The notes under the pieces: model-generated
Seen by the model: the letters and a program-made list of their open reading frames with translations, nothing else
What the model was told of the DNA's origin: nothing
Databases searched by the model: none
Part shown: positions 35,601-43,661 of the stretch, piece after piece
Numbering within the stretch: the stretch's first letter is position 1
Layout of the letters: each line of letters opens with the position of its first letter
Source: JAVBMU01 sp031551755
GTDB taxonomy: Bacteria; Actinomycetota; Actinomycetes; Actinomycetales; Cellulomonadaceae
Direction: 5' to 3'
Assembly: GCA_031551755.1 (NCBI GenBank)
Contig: JAVBNE010000113.1
Location: 1 to 51,730, forward strand
DNA: 51,730 bases
Position numbers and translations under genes: made by a program

Positions 35601-36482
35601 GGTCAGCGCCTCGACCAACGCGAGGGTGTGGAAGGCACCGGTAACGACGACGGTCGCCCCCTCACCGCGACGATCGGCGATCCGCGCGGACATCCGTGCC
35701 TCACGGTCGAGGGTGCCATCCGCCTCCAGCACCGCGTCCTCATAGTCGAGCCGGGCCAGACCGGCCCAGGCAAGAACATCGTCGGCCACCGTGCGCCAGT
35801 CGGTGAGACCGGTCGTCGTGCGGGTCTCAATCAGGTGTTCCCAAAGTTCGTCGTGGTCACGGCAACCGAGCCGGCTCGCCAGCGCGTTCATCGTGCGACT
35901 GTGCGCCAGATACCGTTCCGCCTGCAAGGTTCTGGCGACGGCGTCGTCCGTCCGGGTCGCAGCGTCTGGGAGGGTGCCCGGGCCGGTCGACAGGTCCCCG
36001 GACAGCCCGCCCCCGGCCGGCGGTGACTCGCCGGAGCCAGGGGTCTCACCGGAGCCAGGCCGCTCGCCCGAGCCGGGGTTCGCACCGGGCACATCTGCCC
36101 GTTCGCACCAGGGCCGGTCGATGAACTCGATACGAGCGCCGAGCTCATCGGCGGCCGAGATCGCCACCCATTCGGGCGAGAAATCGGCCAGCGGATAGAA
36201 GCCCGAGGTCTGCTGGCGGTCGTCGACAGACAGGATCGCGACCGGTGGCCGAGTCGCCGGATCGAGGAGCGTGGGGACCAGCGCGGTGTACTCCTGCGGA
36301 CCCTCCACCAGCAAAGTCGTCGGATGCACCTGCTCGATGAGGGACCGCACCGCGATCGCGCAGGCCGGGCTGTGATGCCGGATCGGGACGAAGTACAGGC
36401 CCTGCTCCCGCAGCTCGCCGATCGCCCGCACGGCACGCTGGAGTCGCGGTGGAGCTTGTTCCCAGGCGCCGGTCAGCCCCAT
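32601..36482 (-). CDS. DUF5682-vWA fusion protein
   Basis: 1293 aa. The N-terminal half opens with YFVPIRHHSPACAIAVRSLI, the DUF5682 hallmark, and has TVVVTGAFHTLALVEAL. The C-terminal part (about 1110-1290) is a von Willebrand A domain with an intact MIDAS: IVLVDQSGSMAPS (DxSxS), a TDIAGAL threonine and VVVVSDFEEGG. In E. coli these are two genes, yehM and yehP. A central Ala/Pro-rich linker lies near residues 900-960. vWA proteins act as adaptors for MoxR ATPases. It overlaps the MoxR gene by 10 nt. Confidence 0.85.
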   Translation of the reverse strand: MGLTGAWEQAPPRLQRAVRAIGELREQGLYFVPIRHHSPACAIAVRSLIEQVHPTTLLVEGPQEYTALVPTLLDPATRPPVAILSVDDRQQTSGFYPLADFSPEWVAISAADELGARIEFIDRPWCERADVPGANPGSGERPGSGETPGSGESPPAGGGLSGDLSTGPGTLPDAATRTDDAVARTLQAERYLAHSRTMNALASRLGCRDHDELWEHLIETRTTTGLTDWRTVADDVLAWAGLARLDYEDAVLEADGTLDREARMSARIADRRGEGATVVVTGAFHTLALVEALTGAPEGAAVVARRPKAGYGAMASGTSWLIRYDHDRLDGLRGYGAGMPSPGYHQRVWESRRSGGTGDVAAAFFVDVARRAADLGAPAGVANTSAALGQARRLADLRGRAVPGRTDILDALTSCFVKDDGAMPAPMSQALSAELGGAVLGELPPGTAAPPLVTEARDRAVALRLSVADSTSHVVTLDPRRKPRHRERRRFLQLMAFIGSGFARNLTSGSVAAAAGGGRLLEEWQYAWTPMVEAALIESSSRGATLEDVAVSLLRERERQVVEARRSSAVATLLAQAASMGMHDEEGRLVVVLRATFDADPDLASVVAASHAVIGLWRARRELELSDAAAFLELVGFGIAAASYLAPDLAHVEEPEETAAIETLISLRELLRGVRTAARTAAAMAPDSAITIADTDSDATPDLAEPVARELMRIRDDVGAAPGVRGALIAMDAVTGPEGIAMLVAAVQAHMSPGASAPAAVRFLQGMMRAASDLLVHTPDLFEGVHVGLREMTAADFRALLPDLRRAFTQLKPAETARLAEQVAVRTGMRATDIDVVIAVSGADLAAAIAVEHDLVATLERDGLGGWAWSADRRRATDGQNSPPAAGRLAGASDVAAFDAGTPGAEAASVTTPGAEREAARRWRLVLGRYADRSLPPAADDAQTEAALSFLYDREYTARGLRLGPGAPKRGSSGGRAGGLDRTVIQSVEWLGRARSLFPRETFERMQGDALTRYGMTELLSPESAESLDAAPELVTALLQIRGRLDERTEAGLRIIITKTVEEIVARLRPRFLTALSGRRNRMHRSPRPRSQDFDWQRTIRANLAKYDVESQRLLIADVRFTARSRRALTWDVIVLVDQSGSMAPSLLYSAVCAGILSGLPGIRVRLLLFDTSVVDLSALAADPVAVLMTAQLGGGTDIAGALGHAEKLVTTPSRTVVVVVSDFEEGGSVSALLATTRRMSTAGTCMLGLAALDEGAQPRYDRGVAQRLADRGMEVAALTPSHFAQWLGEVLI

Positions 36483-37636
36483 AGCGACTCGGCTGCCCGG
36501 AAGAACTCCTTCCAGCTCCGCGAATGCCGCGCCCGCTCCCGCACCACGTTGTCCACGTAACTGCGCAGCCGGCGAGCATCCTCGTCGTCACCCTTGAGGG
36601 CGACCCCGGCGAGCTGGCGGGCGATCTCGGCAGGAGTGACCGTGCCGGTACCCAGGTATCGGGCTTCCAGACAGGCGGCGACCGCGACGTTCACAGCCTC
36701 GGCCGTCGACATCACGGTCTCGGGGCGCTTGACGGGACTGCCTTCGGCGGTGGCCCCGGTGCGCAGGTCCTGGAATGCCGTGACCAGGATGTCGAGGACA
36801 TCGGCGTCCACCGGCGGGCGATCCTGCCCGAGTTCGGCCGCCACCTGGGACTCGATCAGCTGGATCTCGAAGGAACGATCCCGCAGCGGACGAACGGTCT
36901 CGAAGTTGAACCGTCGCTTGAGGGCAGCCGACATCTCGTTGACGCCACGGTCGCGCAGGTTGGCGGTGCCGATGATCGAGAAGCCGGGTTGGGCCACGAT
37001 CCGCGCCTCGCTGCCGAGTTCGGGAACCATGAGTTGCTTCTCCGAGAGGATCGACACCATGGTGTCCTGGATCTCCTGGGCGCAGCGCGTGAGCTCCTCG
37101 AACCTCGCCACCCGCCCCGACTCCATGGCCCGGTAGATGGCCGACGGCACGATGGACCGCTCGCTAGGTCCCTCGGCGATCAGCAGCGCGTAGTTCCACG
37201 AGTACCGGACATGGTCTTCGGTGGTGCCCGCCGTGCCCTGAACGGTGAGGTTCGACGTGCCGCTCACCGCGGCGGCCAGCAGCTCGGAGAGCATCGACTT
37301 CGCTGTCCCGGGCTCGCCGACGAGCATGAGCCCCTGCCGTCCGAGCAACGTGACGACCGCCCGGTCCACCAGCTGGTCGTCCCCGTAGAACTTTCGGCTC
37401 ACCCCGAGGCTGTCGTCGCCGACGATGAACGCCCGGACCGCGCGTGGGCTCAGCCGCCACCCCGGTGGCAGCTCCGCACCACTGCGCGCGTCGGCATCGG
37501 CGAGGACAGCGAGCTCGTCGGCGTAGCGTTCCTCGGCTGACGGGCGCAGTGCGCGGCCCGCTGCTCCTGGCAGCCCGACTCCAGCCCCACCCGGTGCGGC
37601 GTCGGATGTGTTGCCCGTCATCGTCTCCCCCGCCAT
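36473..37636 (-). CDS. MoxR-family AAA+ ATPase (YehL-like)
   Basis: 387 aa. Walker A GEPGTAKSMLSELL, Walker B-like region with VARFEELTRCA, and the GTANLRDRGVNEMSAALKRRF segment holding sensor 1 and arginine finger. The family chaperones or remodels vWA-associated complexes. The ATG at 37636 overlaps the DUF4132 stop by 1 nt (TGATG); an internal ATG at 37621 is an alternative. The N-terminal 45 residues are low-complexity. Confidence 0.88.
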   Translation of the reverse strand: MAGETMTGNTSDAAPGGAGVGLPGAAGRALRPSAEERYADELAVLADADARSGAELPPGWRLSPRAVRAFIVGDDSLGVSRKFYGDDQLVDRAVVTLLGRQGLMLVGEPGTAKSMLSELLAAAVSGTSNLTVQGTAGTTEDHVRYSWNYALLIAEGPSERSIVPSAIYRAMESGRVARFEELTRCAQEIQDTMVSILSEKQLMVPELGSEARIVAQPGFSIIGTANLRDRGVNEMSAALKRRFNFETVRPLRDRSFEIQLIESQVAAELGQDRPPVDADVLDILVTAFQDLRTGATAEGSPVKRPETVMSTAEAVNVAVAACLEARYLGTGTVTPAEIARQLAGVALKGDDEDARRLRSYVDNVVRERARHSRSWKEFFRAAESLWG

Positions 37637-40600
37637 CAATACGCCGACTTTCGTTCCCAGTCAGGGTCGAAAGCCCCACCGGAAGCCACTGTCACATAGT
37701 CGCGGTAGGACTCCGCGTAGAGCACCGGCGGCACCTCGGCCAACGGCACGGTGGCACCACCGCGGCTCCGCTCGAAGCTCAAGGTCCGTACCGCGGCCGG
37801 AATGTTCTCCTCGGGAAGATACGCCCCGGTGAAGGAGATGACGGCCACCAGCTGCACGCTGTCATAGGCCTTGGTGTATGCCGTGAACCAGCCGGCGTCC
37901 TCCGCCTGGCTCCGGGAGTAGCCGAGTTTGGTGGCCCGGCCGCGGATTGTGAAGGAGTCGGCGAGCCAGCCTTGGTGGTCGTCCACCTCGGTGCGGACGC
38001 CCGGCGCCGGTGGGGCCGGAGCATCGAGCTGGTCGAAGACGATCGGCACCTGGTAGTCCCGCATATGTGCACGCCAGGCCTCGGCGGTCGCGGCGTCCAC
38101 GAGGCGGGCGTGGGCCAGGGCGATCGACCCGTCGTCGCCCAAGGTGATCGTCTCGTCAGCGGCGTCGATGAGTTCCCCACCGCTGGGCCGGAAGAGCCGC
38201 TGCCCGTCGCCGGGGTTCTCGATCCACACCAGCCGCTCAGCGAGTCGCGACATGAGTGGGTGCCCGGCGATGAACTCGGTCCACTCCACGGTGGGCCACA
38301 CCCGGCCGGTGCACATTGCCTCGTAGAGCCGCGACCGCTGAAGCGCGACGATCTGTTTGAGTTCCTTGCGCGACGCCGAGAGTTGGGCCTTGGCTGCCTT
38401 GTACATCTCCGGGTCGTCGTCTTGGCGTTGGGCGGGCAGTGCCTTGATCGCCTTGTCCTCGGGGTTCGCCAACTCCAGGGTGAAAGCCTCGGTCACCCGG
38501 CCGGTGACAGTGCGGGAGCCGAGGTCCAGCCGAAGGATCCCGTCATCATCCAAGCCGGCGGTCGCGACGGTCCGGTCGGCGAGCTGGTCAGGAGTCCAGC
38601 CTCGAGCCTCGGCCAACTCGGTGACGAGCTCCTGAGCCTGAGATTGGACGGTCGCCTGACGGAATCGTCGGGCAACGGTCAACAACAGCTGGATTGGCTC
38701 CTGCCCGCCGTGGGCGGCCAGCGCGGAAACCAGGGCACCCACCTGTGCCCGGCGACCAGTGTTGTCCTTGATGTACGACGCGGCGGCGGACGCCAAGTCT
38801 GCCCCAGGCGCACCCACCGTCAGTGCCAGAAGACCCTTATCGGCGATGGCCGAGGAGATGTACTGCGACTGGTGCTGACGGTAAGCCTCCCGCTCATGGT
38901 CGGCTACTGACTTCGCGGCTTCGGCCTCCCAATAATCGTCATGGCCCTTGCCGCCATACCTCTTGCGGTTGATCTGGGCATTGTCGAAGCGCTGTTGCGC
39001 CAACCCCCTGCCGTGCGCGGCCGACTCTTCCGGGTCGGGATGCCGAGTGTCCTCACCGATCCAGGCATGCAGGATGAAACTCCCCAGCGCCGACCGGGAG
39101 GGCTCGTCCAGAAGTGACAGATAGCGCGTGAAGATGCCGGCACCGGACGGGTCCTTGAGCTTGTCGGCGACGATCACCCACCACCGGATCACCTCGGCCG
39201 GAACCTGGCCACCCGTTGCCCAGCGGGCGACGGGCAGGGCATCCATCGGGAACCAGCCCAGGCTGGCCGGCGCCTTGGCCTTGAGGCCCTTGGCTGCCTC
39301 CGCCACGAGCACATCGGGGGCCAGGTAGGCGCAGATGTCTCCACCCAGGGTCTCGATCGCGGTCAGCAGCGCTGCGCGAGCCGCGGGCTGCTTCTCCTTC
39401 TTGACCGCGGCAAGGAGCGCGGGGAGCGCTGCCGAATCGCCGATGCGGCCGAGCCAGTTGGCCGACGCCGCTCGGATCTGCGATTTGGTGTCGGTGAGTC
39501 CTTGTTCCCCGAGTGCCCGGGCGACGTGATGCGATTCCAGCACCCGTTGAGCGCTACGCCGGTGGGTTTTACCCTCTCCCAGAGCCAGGGACGTCAGTGC
39601 CGGAACAAAGGCCGCCGGAACCTGCGGCATAGCACCGAGGATCTCGATGGCCAACTCCACCTGATGGGGCTGGTCGAAGGAGTTCGACCGGTCGCCGGGC
39701 CGCATTCCTAGAGCGATCTCAAGTCGCTCCGGCCGTCCGAGGTAGTAGGGCCACAACTGGTCGACCGTGAAGAGAGCCGCGGAGTTCCATTGGCTGAAAA
39801 CCAGCTCATCTGCCGCCTTGTCCGGCTCCGGGATGCCCACTCGTGCCAGCGCGTCAACGAAGGTGCGAAGGTCGCCAGTTTTCCTTCCGAGCAGTCGAAA
39901 ACGCCACCACAAGATCTTCGGTGGCGACCCGACTACGCAGAGCCTGAGCGCGGCCAACAGGCCGAATTCCGGCAGCGCGGAGACCACCCGGTTGTCCTCC
40001 AGGGCATTGCGGAGACCCTTCGGAGCATCCGGACGCACACCGCAGAGATAGGACGCCATGTCGCGCAGACCGCTATCGGTCACCTTGGAGAATGTTTCGA
40101 CCCGCCCACGGGCCGCACTCAGCGTCCAGTTGTTCCTCGGTGTCCCCGCAGCCGTCGCCTCGGCCACCGTCTGCTGCGCCGCCGCTAACTGGGCATCGAT
40201 GGCAGCCCGCGCAGCGGCCACCCACTCCTCCCCAAGGACGACCTCGGTGGCCGGTGCGAATGCCGGCACCTCGATGTCCTCGGCGATCTCTGCCGTGGCA
40301 CTAGCCGTCTCACCCCGATCCGCCGCCCTCTCCAACAGGGTCCGCCGGGCGCCTGGCTTCTCAGCCTCCGCCGCCCGCCGCAGAACATCGCCGCCGCCGG
40401 GCAAGGCCGCGAGCGCCGAGGCGAGTTCCCCGAGCCGAGCCACCGGCGTGGCGGTCACCAACGGGGCCGCCATCTCCAGGGCCACGGGTAGCGTGCACAG
40501 CAGCGCGATAGCGGGCCGCCGCACGGTCTTCGCGGTATCCACCGCGAGTTGGGCGATCAGGTCTGCGAAGACCAGCGCCGCCGCTGGCTCCTTGCTCAGC

Positions 40601-41340
40601 CGGCCGACGAAGTCGTCACGGCAGCTGGCGTGCGTCGAGGGCAGAACCTGCCGCACGACATCGGCGTGTGCCACCAGGTAGTCGAGCGCCTCGCGGCTCT
40701 CCAGCAAAACGCCGTAGTAATCGGTCGACCACGATCCTGCGGCCGGGGCACGGTCGAGCAAGACCCGCAGCACCACACCCGGCACCTCAGCGTCAGGCAC
40801 ACCCCCGGCCGAGGCGATCGCCTCCAGGCGGGCCGGAGACCACAGCGCCGCCATCTGCTGATCGGTCAGCTTCTTCTTACGATCGACGGTGTCGCGGGAC
40901 ATCAGCGCATCGTTGAGCAGCCCAATAAGCCAGGCGGGTATACCTGTTGATGGCGACTCCACGGCCGCGATGGCGTTCAACAGCCGACCCAGCCGCGCCA
41001 GTTGATCAGCGGGCGCGCAGGCATAGAACTGGTTGCGCGCCAGCGATCCGACCTCGCCTGTCCAGTTGCAGCCGATCCGTGCCTGCACCTCGGCGCTGAT
41101 CCAGTTACGCCATGTCGGGTGCAGCACAACCGTGCCGAAAGGCACCGCCACCTCGGCTCGCCCGGGAGCGGCCTCGATCTCCAGGAGCACCTCGGCTCCC
41201 GCACCCGAGCGGATGTACTCCATGGCACGCCTCAGCGTGTCCGGCGAGATCAGCCGGAGCCCGTAGAGCCCTTCCTCAAGATGCCGGTCGATGTCATCGC
41301 CCCGGCCGCCCTTGCGGCGCAACGTATCAAGGATGCCCAT
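37636..41340 (-). CDS. DUF4132 protein (MolR/YehI-like)
   Basis: 1234 aa from ATG 41340, with GGAG about 8 nt upstream. The C-terminal third has the DUF4132 features: DDGSIALAHARLVDAATAEAW, YQVPIVFDQLDAP, and AGWFTAYTKAYDSVQLVAVISF. The middle holds HEAT-like helical repeats (AASANWLGRIGDSAALPALLAAV). It is the first gene of the operon and the largest. In E. coli the equivalent (YehI/MolR) has no settled function. Cytoplasmic; no membrane segments. Confidence 0.83.
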   Translation of the reverse strand: MGILDTLRRKGGRGDDIDRHLEEGLYGLRLISPDTLRRAMEYIRSGAGAEVLLEIEAAPGRAEVAVPFGTVVLHPTWRNWISAEVQARIGCNWTGEVGSLARNQFYACAPADQLARLGRLLNAIAAVESPSTGIPAWLIGLLNDALMSRDTVDRKKKLTDQQMAALWSPARLEAIASAGGVPDAEVPGVVLRVLLDRAPAAGSWSTDYYGVLLESREALDYLVAHADVVRQVLPSTHASCRDDFVGRLSKEPAAALVFADLIAQLAVDTAKTVRRPAIALLCTLPVALEMAAPLVTATPVARLGELASALAALPGGGDVLRRAAEAEKPGARRTLLERAADRGETASATAEIAEDIEVPAFAPATEVVLGEEWVAAARAAIDAQLAAAQQTVAEATAAGTPRNNWTLSAARGRVETFSKVTDSGLRDMASYLCGVRPDAPKGLRNALEDNRVVSALPEFGLLAALRLCVVGSPPKILWWRFRLLGRKTGDLRTFVDALARVGIPEPDKAADELVFSQWNSAALFTVDQLWPYYLGRPERLEIALGMRPGDRSNSFDQPHQVELAIEILGAMPQVPAAFVPALTSLALGEGKTHRRSAQRVLESHHVARALGEQGLTDTKSQIRAASANWLGRIGDSAALPALLAAVKKEKQPAARAALLTAIETLGGDICAYLAPDVLVAEAAKGLKAKAPASLGWFPMDALPVARWATGGQVPAEVIRWWVIVADKLKDPSGAGIFTRYLSLLDEPSRSALGSFILHAWIGEDTRHPDPEESAAHGRGLAQQRFDNAQINRKRYGGKGHDDYWEAEAAKSVADHEREAYRQHQSQYISSAIADKGLLALTVGAPGADLASAAASYIKDNTGRRAQVGALVSALAAHGGQEPIQLLLTVARRFRQATVQSQAQELVTELAEARGWTPDQLADRTVATAGLDDDGILRLDLGSRTVTGRVTEAFTLELANPEDKAIKALPAQRQDDDPEMYKAAKAQLSASRKELKQIVALQRSRLYEAMCTGRVWPTVEWTEFIAGHPLMSRLAERLVWIENPGDGQRLFRPSGGELIDAADETITLGDDGSIALAHARLVDAATAEAWRAHMRDYQVPIVFDQLDAPAPPAPGVRTEVDDHQGWLADSFTIRGRATKLGYSRSQAEDAGWFTAYTKAYDSVQLVAVISFTGAYLPEENIPAAVRTLSFERSRGGATVPLAEVPPVLYAESYRDYVTVASGGAFDPDWERKSAY

Positions 41341-41422
41341 ACCTGCTCCCACCGCTTTCTCAACTGGTCACGCCCCGCGCACGGAACCGTATCGGTGGGG
41401 TCAGACACTCCCTCATTCGACC

Positions 41423-41878
41423 CTAATCCCCACGCGACCTGCCCTCGGGCTCGGCCTGGGGGAAATCGCGGGCGAAGTCACCGCCGGAGTCCATGGCCTC
41501 GTTGGCAAGCCGGTCGGCGGCGGAGTTCTGGGCACGCGGCACCCACTCATAGAGCACCGGCCCAGGAAAGGCCGCCCGGGCCTGGTCCGCGAGAATCCGC
41601 AGGTCACCATTGCGGATCTTCCAGCGACCCGACATCTGCTCCACGACCAGCCGCGAGTCCATCCGCACCGTCACCTCGGCACCCGGGTCGATCGCCGCGG
41701 CTGCCCGCAGCCCGGCCACCAGCCCCGAGTACTCCGCCACGTTGTTCGTGGTCACCCCGAGGTGACCGCCGCGTTCGGCCCGCACCCCCGACTCGTCACG
41801 CACCAATGCCCCATAGCCCGCCAGGCCGGGGTTACCCCGCGACCCACCATCAGCCTCGACGATCAGCCGGGTAGCCAT
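41423..41878 (-). CDS. rnhA: Ribonuclease HI-like protein
   Basis: 151 aa. EADGGSRGNPGLAGYGALV gives the first catalytic Asp, NNVAEYSGLVAGL the Glu, VRMDSRLVVEQM the second Asp, and NSAADRLANEAMD the last. It degrades RNA in RNA-DNA hybrids. In many actinobacteria this domain is fused to a CobC-like phosphatase (Rv2228c); here the phosphatase half is missing and the protein ends in a short acidic tail. It follows the coiled-coil gene with 1 nt between. Confidence 0.9.
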   Translation of the reverse strand: MATRLIVEADGGSRGNPGLAGYGALVRDESGVRAERGGHLGVTTNNVAEYSGLVAGLRAAAAIDPGAEVTVRMDSRLVVEQMSGRWKIRNGDLRILADQARAAFPGPVLYEWVPRAQNSAADRLANEAMDSGGDFARDFPQAEPEGRSRGD

Positions 41879-41879
41879 C

Positions 41880-42614
41880 TCAGTCGTCGATCCGGACCAC
41901 GATGTGCCCGTAGTCCTCCAGCCGGATCACCTGATCGGCCGGTGCGGAGGTGATGGCAGCCAACTCGGCCCGGCTCAGGTCGACATTCAGCCCCTCGAGC
42001 TTCTGCCCGCGCATAGCGACGACGCCCCGGCCGCCGTTCTGGTCACGCACCCGTTCGTAGACGGAGAGCAGCCCGGCATCAAGTCCGGCGGTGGCCTCCT
42101 TGCGCTGACCTGCGAGCGTGGCGACCTCGGCGGCGATCTCGGCCAGTCGTGCCTCCTCTTTGCCGGCGGCTTCGGACTGGGTCGCCACCAACTCGGCATG
42201 CGCCGTCTCGACCTGCGCGAGGGTGCCCTCGTGCGCCTCCAGCCTCTCCATCACATCGAGTTCGACCTCTTCGAGAACCCCCTGCCGGCGGGCGAGTGAG
42301 GCAAGTTCACCGACGAGCGCCTGCGCGTCCTTCGCCCCGACCTGCCCGCTGTCGAGCCGGCTCTGGTCGCGTTCGGCACGGGTGCGCACCTGCTCGACAT
42401 CGGCCTCCGCCTTGCGCAACTCCCGGCGCAGATCCTCGACGGCTGTCCGCGACTGAACCACGGAGGCCCAGAGGTCGCTCACCTGAGTGTCGAGTTCACT
42501 GCGGCGGGCAGACTCAGGCAGGTTCGCGCGCTGGTGGGCGAGCTGCTGGGCACGGGTGTCGAGCGCCTGGACATCGAGCAGTCGGCGCTGGTCTGACGGC
42601 GAAGCAGTAGCCAC
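41880..42614 (-). CDS. Coiled-coil protein of the C4 zinc-ribbon family lacking its cysteines
   Basis: 244 aa. Residues about 10-180 are a long coiled coil. The C-terminal domain (GVVAMRGQKLEGLNVDLSRAELAAI, DQVIRLEDYGHIVVRIDD) aligns by eye with the zinc ribbon of the Rv2229c family, where CEGC and CEECG occur. Here these read LEGLN and LEDYG, so all four cysteines are gone. Synteny (Nif3 upstream, RNase H downstream) confirms orthology. Function is unknown; a nucleic-acid or protein-binding role is often suggested. Confidence 0.85.
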   Translation of the reverse strand: MATASPSDQRRLLDVQALDTRAQQLAHQRANLPESARRSELDTQVSDLWASVVQSRTAVEDLRRELRKAEADVEQVRTRAERDQSRLDSGQVGAKDAQALVGELASLARRQGVLEEVELDVMERLEAHEGTLAQVETAHAELVATQSEAAGKEEARLAEIAAEVATLAGQRKEATAGLDAGLLSVYERVRDQNGGRGVVAMRGQKLEGLNVDLSRAELAAITSAPADQVIRLEDYGHIVVRIDD

Positions 42615-42648
42615 GGGGTTCCTTTCGATGGAGCGGCACGACGGTACG

Positions 42649-43551
42649 TCAGCTGGCGGAGGGCGCTCCCGAGGGCGGTACGGAGGCGATCCGGGCGGTC
42701 CATGGGTCGGTGACCAGGGTACTCACTCGCATCTCCACGGCAGACACGGAACCCGCACCTGCGACGTCCGGTTGCGGTGCCAGGCGCGCGGCCAGATCAG
42801 CGGCGGCAGCCGTCAACCACGGCCACTCACTGGCGAAATGCGCAACATCGATGAGGAAGGGACGGCCACCCGGGCCGACACCGGTCTCAGCCCGCTCCCG
42901 CAGTTCCGACGCGGGGTGATGGCGCAGATCGGCCGTGACATAGGCGTCCGCATCGGCGGCACGGACCGCATCGAAGAGCGAGTCGCCGGACCCACCACAC
43001 ACAGCAACCCGAGACACCATGGCGTCAAGGTCACCCGCCACCCGCACCCCTTGGGCGGTGGCCGGCAGCACACGAGCCACCCGCTCGGCGAACTCCCGCA
43101 ATGTCAGCTGCGGTCGGAGCACCCCCACCCGGCCGGTGCCGATGGCCTCCTGACCCGGCGCCGGGATCATCGGCACCCGGTCCTGGAGGCCGAGTGCCTC
43201 GGCCAGGGAATCGGCCACACCACCCGCCGCGGCGTCGGCATTCGTATGCGCCACAAAGAGACCGCAACCGCCTTGGATGAGCCGATGCACGATCGACCCT
43301 TTGAACGTCGTCGCGGGAACTCCGTGCACCGGACGTAGGAAAAGGGGATGGTGGGTCACCAACAGATCGGCACCCCACTCCAGTGCCTCGGTGATCACGG
43401 CGTCAACCGGATCGACCGCGAAGAGCACCTTTCGCACCGACGCCGCAGGATCACCGGCGACCATGCCCACAGCATCCCAGGACTCGGCCAGGTCAGGGGG
43501 GAAGAGTTCCTCGAGGTGGCGCACCACGTCGGCCAAGCTGGGTCGATTCAC
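42649..43551 (-). CDS. Nif3-like dinuclear metal centre protein
   Basis: 300 aa. AESWDAVGMVAGDP, LLVTHHPLFLRPVHG (metal-binding His pair), LFVAHTNADAAAGGV (His and Asp) and the late FLIDVAHFASEWPWL segment (His, Glu) match the NIF3/YbgI family, which forms hexameric rings with a dinuclear metal site. Molecular function remains uncertain; GTP cyclohydrolase type 1-like labels are common. First gene of the triad with the coiled-coil and RNase H genes. Confidence 0.9.
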   Translation of the reverse strand: MNRPSLADVVRHLEELFPPDLAESWDAVGMVAGDPAASVRKVLFAVDPVDAVITEALEWGADLLVTHHPLFLRPVHGVPATTFKGSIVHRLIQGGCGLFVAHTNADAAAGGVADSLAEALGLQDRVPMIPAPGQEAIGTGRVGVLRPQLTLREFAERVARVLPATAQGVRVAGDLDAMVSRVAVCGGSGDSLFDAVRAADADAYVTADLRHHPASELRERAETGVGPGGRPFLIDVAHFASEWPWLTAAAADLAARLAPQPDVAGAGSVSAVEMRVSTLVTDPWTARIASVPPSGAPSAS

Positions 43552-43648
43552 CCCGCCAGCCTAGCGATACCTGGGTGAACTCCTTCTCTGTGACCTGCAC
43601 CAGGAGAGTTAGCCCGGTCGCAATGCCCTGGAAGCTTGCCCTACTGCG

Positions 43649-43654
43649 TAGGAT
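43649..43654 (+). promoter_or_regulatory. Putative leaderless -10 element of the first membrane paralogue
   Basis: TAGGAT ends 7 nt before the GTG at 43662, with no Shine-Dalgarno sequence. The spacing supports the GTG start over upstream in-frame starts. Confidence 0.45.
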
Positions 43655-43661
43655 TGCCAGC

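Noticed and set aside
32601..36482. The DUF5682-vWA fusion being two genes
   Set aside because: The frame is continuous through the linker with no stop and no internal start having an evident ribosome-binding site; kept as a fusion, with the caveat noted in the finding.
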